Below, piece after piece: positions 19,077-27,262 of a DNA stretch of 64,000 bases. The stretch is from Chryseobacterium sp. CH25 (GTDB lineage Bacteria; Bacteroidota; Bacteroidia; Flavobacteriales; Weeksellaceae): positions 124,001-188,000 of the forward strand of contig NZ_NRQT01000004.1 in the NCBI RefSeq assembly GCF_004119455.1. Reading direction: 5' to 3'. The notes beneath the pieces were generated by a model. The model was not told where the DNA came from and did no database searches. It saw only the letters and a program-made list of their open reading frames with translations. Every line of letters starts with the position of its first letter. Position 1 is the stretch's first letter. Both the position numbers and the translations under genes were made by a program.

Positions 19077-19244
19077 CTAGCATAATGGTGGTGGTGAACT
19101 AGGGCAGGTTTTTCCACCGCAGTATCCTGATGCCCATGATCTGCAGCATGCTTCTTCCGGATCCCAGTTGTTGCATCCAAGCGGCGGTCTTCCCCCATTA
19201 ATCTTTTTTAATTCTCCAGTGTTTAATTTTCTAAGATTTTTCAT
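19077..19244 (-). CDS. Bacteriocin-like Cys-rich peptide with GG leader (copy 3)
   Basis: This 55-residue peptide has the leader MKNLRKLNTGELKKINGG and a core that starts RPPLGCNNWDPEEACCRSW. The C-terminus is proline-rich (CPSSPPPLC), and there are six Cys in all. The GCxxWDxxxxCC frame is shared with copies 1 and 2, but the tail is diverged. The ATG at 19244 is chosen because it begins the leader; an upstream in-frame start at 19289 would only add 15 AT-rich residues. It is leftward like the others. No exporter, maturation enzyme or immunity gene is recognisable next to it. Confidence 0.75.
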   Translation of the reverse strand: MKNLRKLNTGELKKINGGRPPLGCNNWDPEEACCRSWASGYCGGKTCPSSPPPLC

Positions 19245-19717
19245 TGTTAAATGTTTTAATTTGTTTGATAAGTAAATATCTAAAATCATTTTAAATTATA
19301 CAATACCTGGTGAATTATTTTATTGATTTTTAACAGAATCATAGAGGTTGTGTATCAATATGATAAAAGTGAAAGTTGAAATGTATCACTTATTATTTAT
19401 AATATCTAGCAATGAAGAAAAATCCCTGCAAAGTAGTTGTAGGAATTAAGTTTAGTTCAGCGGGATTTAAAGGATAAAGTAATTTTAGGATCGGATAATT
19501 AATCGTTTTTTTTTAAGTTATTATTAATTTAAATCACATCTTTTACGAAAATGGCTTTCTTTATATACGTTAAAATATAAGAAAACCTTTTTTTTATTTT
19601 TTCCATGATAAAAAATTGTAATTCTCTGTTATTTGAATTGGCAATCATTATGCCATTTAGAAGGTCTCAGGTAACTTTAACATAGGTCTGTTTTTATAGG
19701 ATTTTTTTAATTAATCA
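19245..19717 (-). other. Intergenic, no gene recognised
   Basis: These 473 very AT-rich bases lie between peptide copy 3 and the hydrolase. I see no convincing ORF, RNA or terminator. Confidence 0.5.
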
Positions 19718-20848
19718 TTAAGAAATAATTGTGAAAATATTTTCGTTATTTTTTGTTCTATTACTGATAAGATTTCTATCTATACCATATAAATTCTGAA
19801 AAATATCATTCTGTACCTGTGAACTGGAAAGGTATCCCCAATGATTTCCAACTTCAAATTTGAAACTGCTTAATACATCATCTTTCACAAAAGTACAGTC
19901 TATGATAGATACAATATCTTTATAAGGAGTAATATCACTCGGTCCGTTTTTGCCCAGTCTTGGAGTAAGAATGTTTTTGGTGAATTGTGAGACTCCCAGA
20001 ATCAAATCTTGTCTGTTCAGATAAATAGATATCCGGTTGGCAAGCAGTGGTAATTTATTGAAAGAATCTTCTGTGTCTTCAAATACTTTATAAGAAACAT
20101 CGGCATTAAGGAGAATCACCTGATCGATTACTCTGAGGATATTTTCTCTTTTAAGACTGTACAGCATACTCTGAAGAACCCTGTTTCCCATAGAATGAGC
20201 CATAATATGAATTCTCTGGTTGCAAGGAACAAGATCACGGTTAGAGAAAATATCTTTTAAAAACTGGGTATAAAAATAAAACAGTCTCAGCAATGATGTT
20301 CCGGAATTAATGCTTGATGCCTTGTCATCAAAATAACTCAATGGAATAATACTGCCGGAAGCTGGCCAGCTTACAAATAAAATATGCTCAACAGGAGATG
20401 CCGGATTATCAATGAATAGCTTTTTAAGGTCAATCATGGCCTTCAGTTCGTCATCAAAATCATACAGATAACCATGGATGAATATCAGTACATCACTTCT
20501 GTCCTTGGTGGCAGACATATTTTTGTACAGTTCGTAGAATAGTTTTTGAGTTCCGCCCAGATTATTGGCTGTAAGTGTGGACTCTTTGATGCCTTTTTCT
20601 TTCAATAAAACTTCCAGAACTTCTTCATATCCTTGTTTTTCAGGTTCGGAGAAGAGCTTGTAATTCAGAATATTTCTGTTGGTATAGTCTTTTTTCTTTT
20701 TGGCCGCAGCAGTAGGTTCCTTATAGTTATCAAAATCACATTTTGCAATTCTGAAGTTAGGAATTGAATATTCGTCATTGGAAAAAGAATCTACTTTTTC
20801 GCCTTTATGACGGACGATTTTCCGATTGCTTAAGATATAAACAGCCAT
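19718..20848 (-). CDS. DUF900-like alpha/beta hydrolase
   Basis: This 376-residue cytoplasmic protein has an alpha/beta hydrolase core of the DUF900 type. The strand-loop DVLIFIHGYLYDFDDE is near residue 120, and the nucleophile elbow MAHSMGNRVLQ near residue 215. Asp (LLNADVSYKVFED) and His (GNHWGYLSS) are candidates for the rest of the triad. The first 60 residues resemble no known domain. The ATG at 20848 is used rather than the in-frame TTG at 20854. It stands alone, divergent from glnS. The substrate is unknown. Confidence 0.75.
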   Translation of the reverse strand: MAVYILSNRKIVRHKGEKVDSFSNDEYSIPNFRIAKCDFDNYKEPTAAAKKKKDYTNRNILNYKLFSEPEKQGYEEVLEVLLKEKGIKESTLTANNLGGTQKLFYELYKNMSATKDRSDVLIFIHGYLYDFDDELKAMIDLKKLFIDNPASPVEHILFVSWPASGSIIPLSYFDDKASSINSGTSLLRLFYFYTQFLKDIFSNRDLVPCNQRIHIMAHSMGNRVLQSMLYSLKRENILRVIDQVILLNADVSYKVFEDTEDSFNKLPLLANRISIYLNRQDLILGVSQFTKNILTPRLGKNGPSDITPYKDIVSIIDCTFVKDDVLSSFKFEVGNHWGYLSSSQVQNDIFQNLYGIDRNLISNRTKNNENIFTIIS

Positions 20849-20958
20849 AGGCAATAATTTGGTACGATGGTTTTAGCTTTTCCTAAATTAATGAAAAATA
20901 CTGAATTACAATGCATAATGCTTAAAAATTATCATTTTCAAAAACGCTTATTTTTCCG

Positions 20959-20966
20959 TAACTTTG
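20959..20966 (+). promoter_or_regulatory. Candidate -7 element for glnS
   Basis: TAACTTTG matches TAnnTTTG. A TTC at 20937-20939, 19 nt upstream, is a one-mismatch -33 element. The leader to the ATG at 21003 would be about 32 nt. Confidence 0.5.
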
Positions 20967-21002
20967 TACCACTTTTTTTGCTATAAAACAAAAGCTAATT
21001 TA

Positions 21003-22675
21003 ATGGAAGAAGAAAAAAATCACTCAATTTTATTGAGCAAATTATTGAAGATGATCTGGCAAACGGTTTGAATAAAGATCAGATCCGTTTCCGTTTTCCG
21101 CCTGAGCCAAACGGTTACCTGCATGTAGGGCATACAAAAGCCATCTGCATCAACTTTGGTCTGGGTGAAAAATACAATGCTCCTGTAAACCTTCGTTTCG
21201 ACGATACGAATCCTGAAAAAGAAGAGCAGGAATTCGTAGATTCTATCATGAAAGATGTTGAATGGTTAGGTTTTAAATGGGATAAAGTTTTGTACGCATC
21301 CGATTACTTCCAGCAGCTTTACGATTGGGCAGTACAATTAATTAAAGAAGGAAAAGCTTATGTAGATGAGCAACCATCTGAAGTGATTACTGAGCAAAGA
21401 AAAAATCCTACAGAACCAGGAATTGAATCTCCATATAGAAACCGTCCTGTTGAAGAATCTTTAGATTTATTCGAAAGAATGAAAAACGGAGAATTTGAAA
21501 GTGGTTCAATGTCTCTACGTGCAAAAATCGACATGGTTTCACCTAACATGAATATGCGTGACCCTGTTATGTACAGAATTTTGAATAAACCTCACCACAG
21601 AACAGGAACTGCATGGAAAATTTATCCAATGTACGACTGGGCACATGGTGAATCTGATTATATTGAGCAAATTTCGCACTCGCTTTGTTCTTTGGAATTT
21701 GAAAACCATAGACCGTTGTACAATTGGTATTTAGATCAGGTTTATGAAGAAGGAAAGGTTAAAAACAAGCAAAGAGAATTTGCAAGGATGAATGTTTCCT
21801 ATATGATTACTTCTAAAAGAAAGTTACAGAGATTGGTGGCTGAAGGAGTGGTAACAGGATGGGATGATCCAAGAATGCCAACCATTTCCGGGATGAGAAG
21901 AAAAGGTTTTACGCCAACTGCTATCAGAAACTTTATTGATAAAGTAGGAGTTGCGAAAAGAGAAAATCTTATCGAGATCCAGTTGCTTGATTTCTGTGTA
22001 CGTGAAGACTTGAATAAGGTGGCTAAGCGTGTAATGACCGTAGTAGATCCTGTAAAATTAGTGATTGAAAACTATCCTGAAGATAAAGAAGAATGGGTAG
22101 AAACAGAAAACAATCCTGAACAGGAGAATGCTGGTACCAGAGAAATTCCATTCTCAAGAGAGTTATATATTGAGCGTGAAGACTTCAAAGAAGAAGCTAA
22201 TAATAAATTCTTCAGACTGAAATTAGGAGGTGAAGTTCGTTTAAAATCAGCATACATCATCAAAGCTGAAAGAGTAGAGAAGGATGAAAATGGTGAAATC
22301 ACGACTATTTATGCTACTTACGATGAGAAAAGTAAGTCTGGAAGCGGAACAGAAGAGAGTTTAAGAAAAGTAAAAGGAACACTTCATTGGGTATCTGCTA
22401 AACATGCGATCCCTGTTGAAGTAAGAATTTACAACCAACTATTTACGGTAGAACAACCGGATGCTGAAAAAGATGTAGACTTCTTAAACTTCATCAACCC
22501 TGAATCTGTAACTACAGTTCAAGGTTTTGCTGAGCCAAGTTTAAAAGATGTTGCTGTTGGAGAACCTCTACAGTTCCAAAGAATCGGATACTTTACAAAA
22601 GATCAGGATTCTACGGATGCTACAATGGTATTCAACCGTACTGTAACTTTAAAAGATTCTTATAAGCCTGAATAA
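21003..22675 (+). CDS. glnS: Glutaminyl-tRNA synthetase (5' frameshift in this sequence)
   Basis: This class I aminoacyl-tRNA synthetase charges tRNA-Gln. The HIGH-type motif is in PEPNGYLHVGHTKA, the KMSKS-type motif in MITSKRKLQRL, and the GlnRS anticodon-binding barrels follow. The uninterrupted frame begins only near 21068, inside a conserved segment. The true start is the ATG at 21003: its run of seven A (21013-21019) must have eight to give MEEEKKSLNFIEQIIEEDL, which joins the rest and yields 557 residues, close to the usual length. GlnRS is essential, so the missing A is almost certainly an error. A strong terminator follows. Confidence 0.93.
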
Positions 22676-22699
22676 TTTTCAGGAATCTATAAAACAAAA

Positions 22700-22729
22700 A
22701 ACAGGACTTAGAAATAAGTCCTGTTTTTT
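22700..22729 (+). terminator. Rho-independent terminator of glnS
   Basis: The stem ACAGGACTTA/TAAGTCCTGT with a GAAA loop is followed by six T, 25 nt after the stop codon. Confidence 0.88.
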
Positions 22730-22784
22730 ATTTACATAAATCGTAGTGATAAAAATCTTTAGGTTATCCAACATTAAAAGTATT

Positions 22785-24725
22785 CTAACCCTTTACTCCT
22801 TTAATCCATTCCTGGAACTTTCCAACCTGTTCCATAAAGAAAGATTCATGTTCCTCTTTTTCTTCAGGGCGGTCAACCAATATATGTTCAAAGTAAGTAT
22901 TTTTCAGAATTTTTCTTAGGATACCTTCTCCAAGGAACGGTTTATAGTCATTTAAGGCCTGGGTAGCTTTTAATAAATGTCGGATATCATATTGTAACGG
23001 ATTAATATCCGGAACCTGTTTGTTGAGGTTAAGAAGGTTATATACTGCTATTCTTGCTGTTCTTACAGAGCTTTCCATGGTAAATACCACGTCATTATTG
23101 GTTTCTACGAATTGCCCAACCAGTCCTAAATTAGTACAGCCTTCAGGAACTACTCTTGGACGGTCTCCCTGGGCTCTTGGCATAAACATAGAGGTAATAT
23201 AAGGCATAAATGCAGTACGGACGATTGTATTTTCAATAACATTATCCAATTGATCTGTCATTCCAAGATGATGGCATAATTCTGCAAGAATCTCATTTCC
23301 GGTACATTCAGGCATCGTTTTTTTAACATGATTTCCTTCTTTATCCATCAGTAGGGCATATACCCATACTACAAGGATATCATCCGGTTGGGTAGGGAAA
23401 TGAGGCTGTCTGTTGCAGGTGAAGCTCATTACCCAATTGGAGTCTGTAATCGTGATGATACCACCTGTTGCTGTTTTCCCGGAATAAGGATCATTCACAC
23501 ATAATTCTTTTAATTTCTCTGTAAATGCAGATGGACGGCATGTTAACGTAGCAGATTCCCATGAAGACTTTTCAATATGACTACAGAATTTCTCAGGTTT
23601 TCCAAAGACTTCAGATTTGGCTGCCAGATTCTTCCATAATTTCCATCCTGCACTCTGACCCGCACTGCTATTATCTATGGTTACTTCAGGAACAGTAGTA
23701 TTATCACCATAGAAAGTACTTTCCGTCATGGATCCGGTAGTTACAATCACATAGTCATCTTTACCGATTGGGATTCTTACTTCTTCTCCGTTTTGTTCAG
23801 TAATGATTCCTTCTACTGTTTTTCCTTCTGTATTGATATGAACATCAAGATCTTTTACTAAGGTATCAAACTGAATCTGTACTCCTTTCGCCACTAAAAA
23901 GTCTTTTAAAGGCGTAACAAAGGTGTCATATTGATTGTATTTAGGGAATACAAGGCATGAGAAGTCTTTCATTCCATCAATAGCGTGAAGGAATCTGTGC
24001 ATGTACAGTTTCAATTCCAGTAGGCTGTGCCAGTTTTCAAAAGCGAACATAGAACGCCAGAAGAACCAGAAATTACTGTTCAGGAATGATTCTGAGAAGT
24101 AGTCTTCAATACTGAGGTCATCAAGTTCCTCTTTTTTCTTCAATAAAAGTTTGACAATAGCCAGCTGATCTTTTTTCTCCAATCCGAATTTGCTGAAATC
24201 CTGAATCTGTCCCTGATTATGTATTAATCTTGCTTTTGAATAGTTGGGATCATTGTCATTGATAAGACGGTATTCGTCCAGAACGCTGTAAGGTGCAGGC
24301 AATTCCAGAGCAGGAATATCCTGGAACATATCCCATAAATTTTCGTAAGTCATATCCATTTCACGTCCGCCACGGATGATATACCCGTCTTTTGCATTTC
24401 CGGCCCCGTCCAGAGAGCCGCCTTCTACGGAAAGTTGATCTAAGAAAATGATGTTTTTACCGGGAACATGGCCGTCACGGATGAAATAGTAAGCTGCAGA
24501 CATTCCTGCAATTCCGCTTCCTACAATATAGATTTTGCTGTTTTCGTAAGACTGTAAAGGAATTCCTTTATTTCTCTGATAGTTTCCGATCTGGTCTGAA
24601 AAAGGCATTGTCTTTTCAGGGGTGTTAATCTGAACTTCTTTGCTTGAGTCTGGTTCGTGGTTTATTTTTCCAAACTGGTCAGAAGTATTTAAAATTTTGT
24701 CGAATTTTGAATTGATCGTACTCAT
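22785..24725 (-). CDS. ohyA: Oleate hydratase
   Basis: This 646-residue FAD-dependent fatty-acid hydratase (MCRA family) adds water to the cis-9 double bond of oleate to form 10-hydroxystearate. The Rossmann motif [17 protein letters not shown] lies near residues 66-82, followed by the family segment [19 protein letters not shown], which contains the GGREM active-site loop. Late segments ([28 protein letters not shown]) are also typical. Length is as expected. The enzyme is thought to detoxify or modify host fatty acids. The AraC-type gene 89 nt upstream is a likely regulator. Confidence 0.93.
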   Translation of the reverse strand: MSTINSKFDKILNTSDQFGKINHEPDSSKEVQINTPEKTMPFSDQIGNYQRNKGIPLQSYENSKIYIVGSGIAGMSAAYYFIRDGHVPGKNIIFLDQLSVEGGSLDGAGNAKDGYIIRGGREMDMTYENLWDMFQDIPALELPAPYSVLDEYRLINDNDPNYSKARLIHNQGQIQDFSKFGLEKKDQLAIVKLLLKKKEELDDLSIEDYFSESFLNSNFWFFWRSMFAFENWHSLLELKLYMHRFLHAIDGMKDFSCLVFPKYNQYDTFVTPLKDFLVAKGVQIQFDTLVKDLDVHINTEGKTVEGIITEQNGEEVRIPIGKDDYVIVTTGSMTESTFYGDNTTVPEVTIDNSSAGQSAGWKLWKNLAAKSEVFGKPEKFCSHIEKSSWESATLTCRPSAFTEKLKELCVNDPYSGKTATGGIITITDSNWVMSFTCNRQPHFPTQPDDILVVWVYALLMDKEGNHVKKTMPECTGNEILAELCHHLGMTDQLDNVIENTIVRTAFMPYITSMFMPRAQGDRPRVVPEGCTNLGLVGQFVETNNDVVFTMESSVRTARIAVYNLLNLNKQVPDINPLQYDIRHLLKATQALNDYKPFLGEGILRKILKNTYFEHILVDRPEEKEEHESFFMEQVGKFQEWIKGVKG

Positions 24726-24814
24726 TTTATGTTGTTTTTAATGAACATTATAAAGGTACCTCTATTCAAAAAGCAATGTATATCCCTAATGTCAGAATTA
24801 GTGTCCCGAAATTC

Positions 24815-25693
24815 CTAAGACTGTATATTTTCCGTTATTCTGTATTCAGAAGGTGAAATTGCAGTATGTTTTTTAAAGAAACGGCCAAAGGCAGAAGTGG
24901 AATTGAACTGTAGCTCAAAAGCTATTTCTGAAATAGTGAGATCCGGATTTCCCAGCATGACATAGGCTTCTTTCAATAAAGTTTCATTAATGACTTCGTG
25001 AGGTGTTTTTCCACTGGTTTTTTTAATAATCTCAATAAGATATTTATTCGAAATGCAAAGTTGATCGGCATAAAACTGAACCGTTCTTTGCTGTCTGATG
25101 TTCTCCCGTATCAGCTGACTGAACTTAAGGTAGAGATCCTTTTTTCCTTCTTCTTTCTCTGAGGCTATAGAATGTTTTGTTTCCAGAATTTCTGCTGTTT
25201 CCAACAGAAGATTGAAAATAATGGCCCGAACAATTTCCTCTGTGAATTTGCCTTGTTTTCTTGATTTCTTTTTGAGATAATTCAGTAGATTCTGAAGTAC
25301 CAAAGAGTTTTTAGGCGTAGTCTTTACAAGGCTGTATGAACCCCTGGTAAACAGGTTCATTTTTTCGATGATAAAAGGGTTCGAGATATTTTTAATCAGA
25401 AAATTTTTGTCGAAGAACAATAGTTTCATCATAAAATCCGGACTCGTTTTCAGAAATTTTACAATAGTAGACGGTGCCGCAACCAGAATACTGTTAGCAT
25501 CTGCTTTATACTGATGATGGTCTATTTCAACACTAACTTCTCCTGCGGTACAGATGCAGAGCGCATAGTAATCCATTCTGAAAGAAGCGGCAGGGAATTC
25601 AAAAATGGGTTTTCCAGATGAGATATAGTAGGATTGGCGGCAGTCAATACTGTAAAAAGACAGAGTATCATGTAAATTCTCGTAGGTTACCAT
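24815..25693 (-). CDS. AraC-family transcriptional regulator
   Basis: This 292-residue protein has an N-terminal cupin-like sensing domain (about residues 20-150) and a C-terminal pair of helix-turn-helix motifs. The first is QFYADQLCISNKYLIEIIKK; the second is TISEIAFELQFNSTSAFGRF with the AraC signature FFKKHTAISPSEYR. It is encoded in the same direction as oleate hydratase, 89 nt upstream of it, and divergently from the MFS transporter. It may therefore sense a fatty acid or other membrane-active compound and control one or both neighbours. The effector is not deducible. Confidence 0.9.
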   Translation of the reverse strand: MVTYENLHDTLSFYSIDCRQSYYISSGKPIFEFPAASFRMDYYALCICTAGEVSVEIDHHQYKADANSILVAAPSTIVKFLKTSPDFMMKLLFFDKNFLIKNISNPFIIEKMNLFTRGSYSLVKTTPKNSLVLQNLLNYLKKKSRKQGKFTEEIVRAIIFNLLLETAEILETKHSIASEKEEGKKDLYLKFSQLIRENIRQQRTVQFYADQLCISNKYLIEIIKKTSGKTPHEVINETLLKEAYVMLGNPDLTISEIAFELQFNSTSAFGRFFKKHTAISPSEYRITENIQS

Positions 25694-25901
25694 TTTGTAT
25701 TTTGGTTGATTTTTTATAGGTGTTTTTTGAAATTCAGGACTGAAAAGTCTGCTATTACTGCAATTTACGAATTTTATAAACGCTTTTGAACCTTATGTGT
25801 CAAAAATATTCGTTTTTATACAGGTACAGCTAATTGTTTATTTTTATGAATGTTATTTGTAAAAAAGGCTTAAAATAGAGGTGTTTGAGGCTATTTTTAC
25901 C

Positions 25902-25909
25902 TAATTTTG
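25902..25909 (+). promoter_or_regulatory. Candidate -7 element for the MFS transporter
   Basis: TAATTTTG matches TAnnTTTG. A TTG at 25885-25887 is 14 nt upstream, shorter than the usual spacing. The element lies downstream of the most upstream possible start (TTG 25885), which supports the later GTG at 25939 as the real start. Confidence 0.5.
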
Positions 25910-25938
25910 CATTTTCAAATTTCCCCCAAAATATTATT

Positions 25939-27177
25939 GTGAAACTAATAAACGTATACACGAGTTCTTTCAAAGGACTCTCGCAGGAGAGTTGGATGCT
26001 GGCGTTGGTAATGCTCATCAACAGAGCCGGTTCTATGGTACTTCCTTTTTTGGGAGTTTATATGACGGATCATTTACACTTCAGTATTGAAAATTCAGGG
26101 ATTGTCCTGAGTTTCTTTGGAATCGGTTCGGTCATTGGTTCATGGTTTGGTGGGATGATCACCGATAAAATTGGTGAATATAGGGTACAGAGTCTGAGTT
26201 TATTGCTCAGTGTACCTTTGTTCTGTATGATTCCCTTATTTAAAACAGAGGTGGGCTTAGCAGCAATTATCCTTGCTCAGAGTATTGTTAGTGAAACATT
26301 CCGTCCGGCCAACTCCGTAGCTATTACAAAGTATGCGAAGCCTGAAAATATAACCAGAGCTTTTTCTCTGAACCGTATGGCGGTTAATTTAGGATTTTCT
26401 ATAGGTCCTGCGCTAGGAGGAATCCTATCTGCTATTTCCTATGAATTTCTGTTTTACAGTAATGCTTTGGCAGCTTTACTGGCTGGGTTAATGTATATAT
26501 GGTTCTTTAAAGGTCGCGCAAAACTGGATAAACAGGAAGCGAAGAAAGTAAAAGAGGTCATTGAGATTAAAAAAGAAAATTCACCTTACCAGGATGGTAA
26601 GTTTTTGATTTACTGTATACTTTGTATGCTGTTTTCTATCTGTTTCTTCCAGTTATTCAGTACATTGACTATTTTCTATAAGGATACCGCACATTTAAGT
26701 CAGCAGAATATCGGTTATATCCTTGGCTATAGTGGATTCCTGATTGTTTTACTGGAGATGGGTCTGGTACAGGTTGCAGAAAAGTATTTCAGTCTTGCAT
26801 TTACCATGTTAATAGGAACTCTTATCTGTGGATTTTCCTATGCAATGTTAGCGTTTGACTATAGCATGATTACGTTATTAGTTTCTATGACCCTGCTTTG
26901 TGTAGGAGAAATCTGGACATTACCTTTTATGTCAACTATCACAGCATTGCGCTCCGGAGCCAATAATAAAGGAGCTTATATGGGATTGAATGGAATGTCA
27001 TTTTCCATAGCTTTTATTATTACTCCTTATATAGGAACTATGATTGCTGATAAATTAGGGTTTAATATTTTATGGATCGGAACCGGAGTGCTGGCAATGG
27101 GAATTGCGGCAGCTCTTTATTTTGTGATTCCATGGATGCTTAAAGATAAGAAGGAAATAGAGGAGGATATGGTTTAA
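25939..27177 (+). CDS. MFS transporter
   Basis: This is an integral membrane transporter of about 412 residues with 12 predicted helices. The first is SWMLALVMLINRAGSMVLPFLGVYM. The MFS loop 2-3 motif is GSWFGGMITDKIGEYR, and a second-half counterpart follows. A cytoplasmic Lys/Glu-rich loop (about residues 195-215) separates the halves. The GTG start at 25939 is chosen because it fits the promoter and the family start just before helix 1. Substrate is unknown; drug or metabolite efflux is common for this type. It is divergent from the AraC gene and converges on the secreted protease. Confidence 0.87.
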   Translation: MKLINVYTSSFKGLSQESWMLALVMLINRAGSMVLPFLGVYMTDHLHFSIENSGIVLSFFGIGSVIGSWFGGMITDKIGEYRVQSLSLLLSVPLFCMIPLFKTEVGLAAIILAQSIVSETFRPANSVAITKYAKPENITRAFSLNRMAVNLGFSIGPALGGILSAISYEFLFYSNALAALLAGLMYIWFFKGRAKLDKQEAKKVKEVIEIKKENSPYQDGKFLIYCILCMLFSICFFQLFSTLTIFYKDTAHLSQQNIGYILGYSGFLIVLLEMGLVQVAEKYFSLAFTMLIGTLICGFSYAMLAFDYSMITLLVSMTLLCVGEIWTLPFMSTITALRSGANNKGAYMGLNGMSFSIAFIITPYIGTMIADKLGFNILWIGTGVLAMGIAAALYFVIPWMLKDKKEIEEDMV

Positions 27178-27206
27178 AATGATGATTCTTTTCTTAAATA
27201 ATATAC

Positions 27207-27238
27207 AAAACCCAGCCAAATTATTTCGGCTGGGTTTC
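27207..27238. terminator. Bidirectional terminator between convergent genes
   Basis: AAACCCAGCC and GGCTGGGTTT form a perfect stem around AAATTATTTC. It lies between the rightward MFS gene and the leftward metallopeptidase gene. Confidence 0.8.
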
Positions 27239-27262
27239 TCGTTAAATATAAAAACCTGAAGA

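Noticed and set aside
18478..19244. Complete bacteriocin biosynthesis cluster
   Set aside because: No exporter, modification enzyme or immunity protein is recognisable nearby, so only the precursor-like peptides can be claimed.
25885..25938. TTG at 25885 as the MFS start codon
   Set aside because: The -7 element at 25902-25909 lies downstream of it, and the added residues do not look like the family N-terminus.
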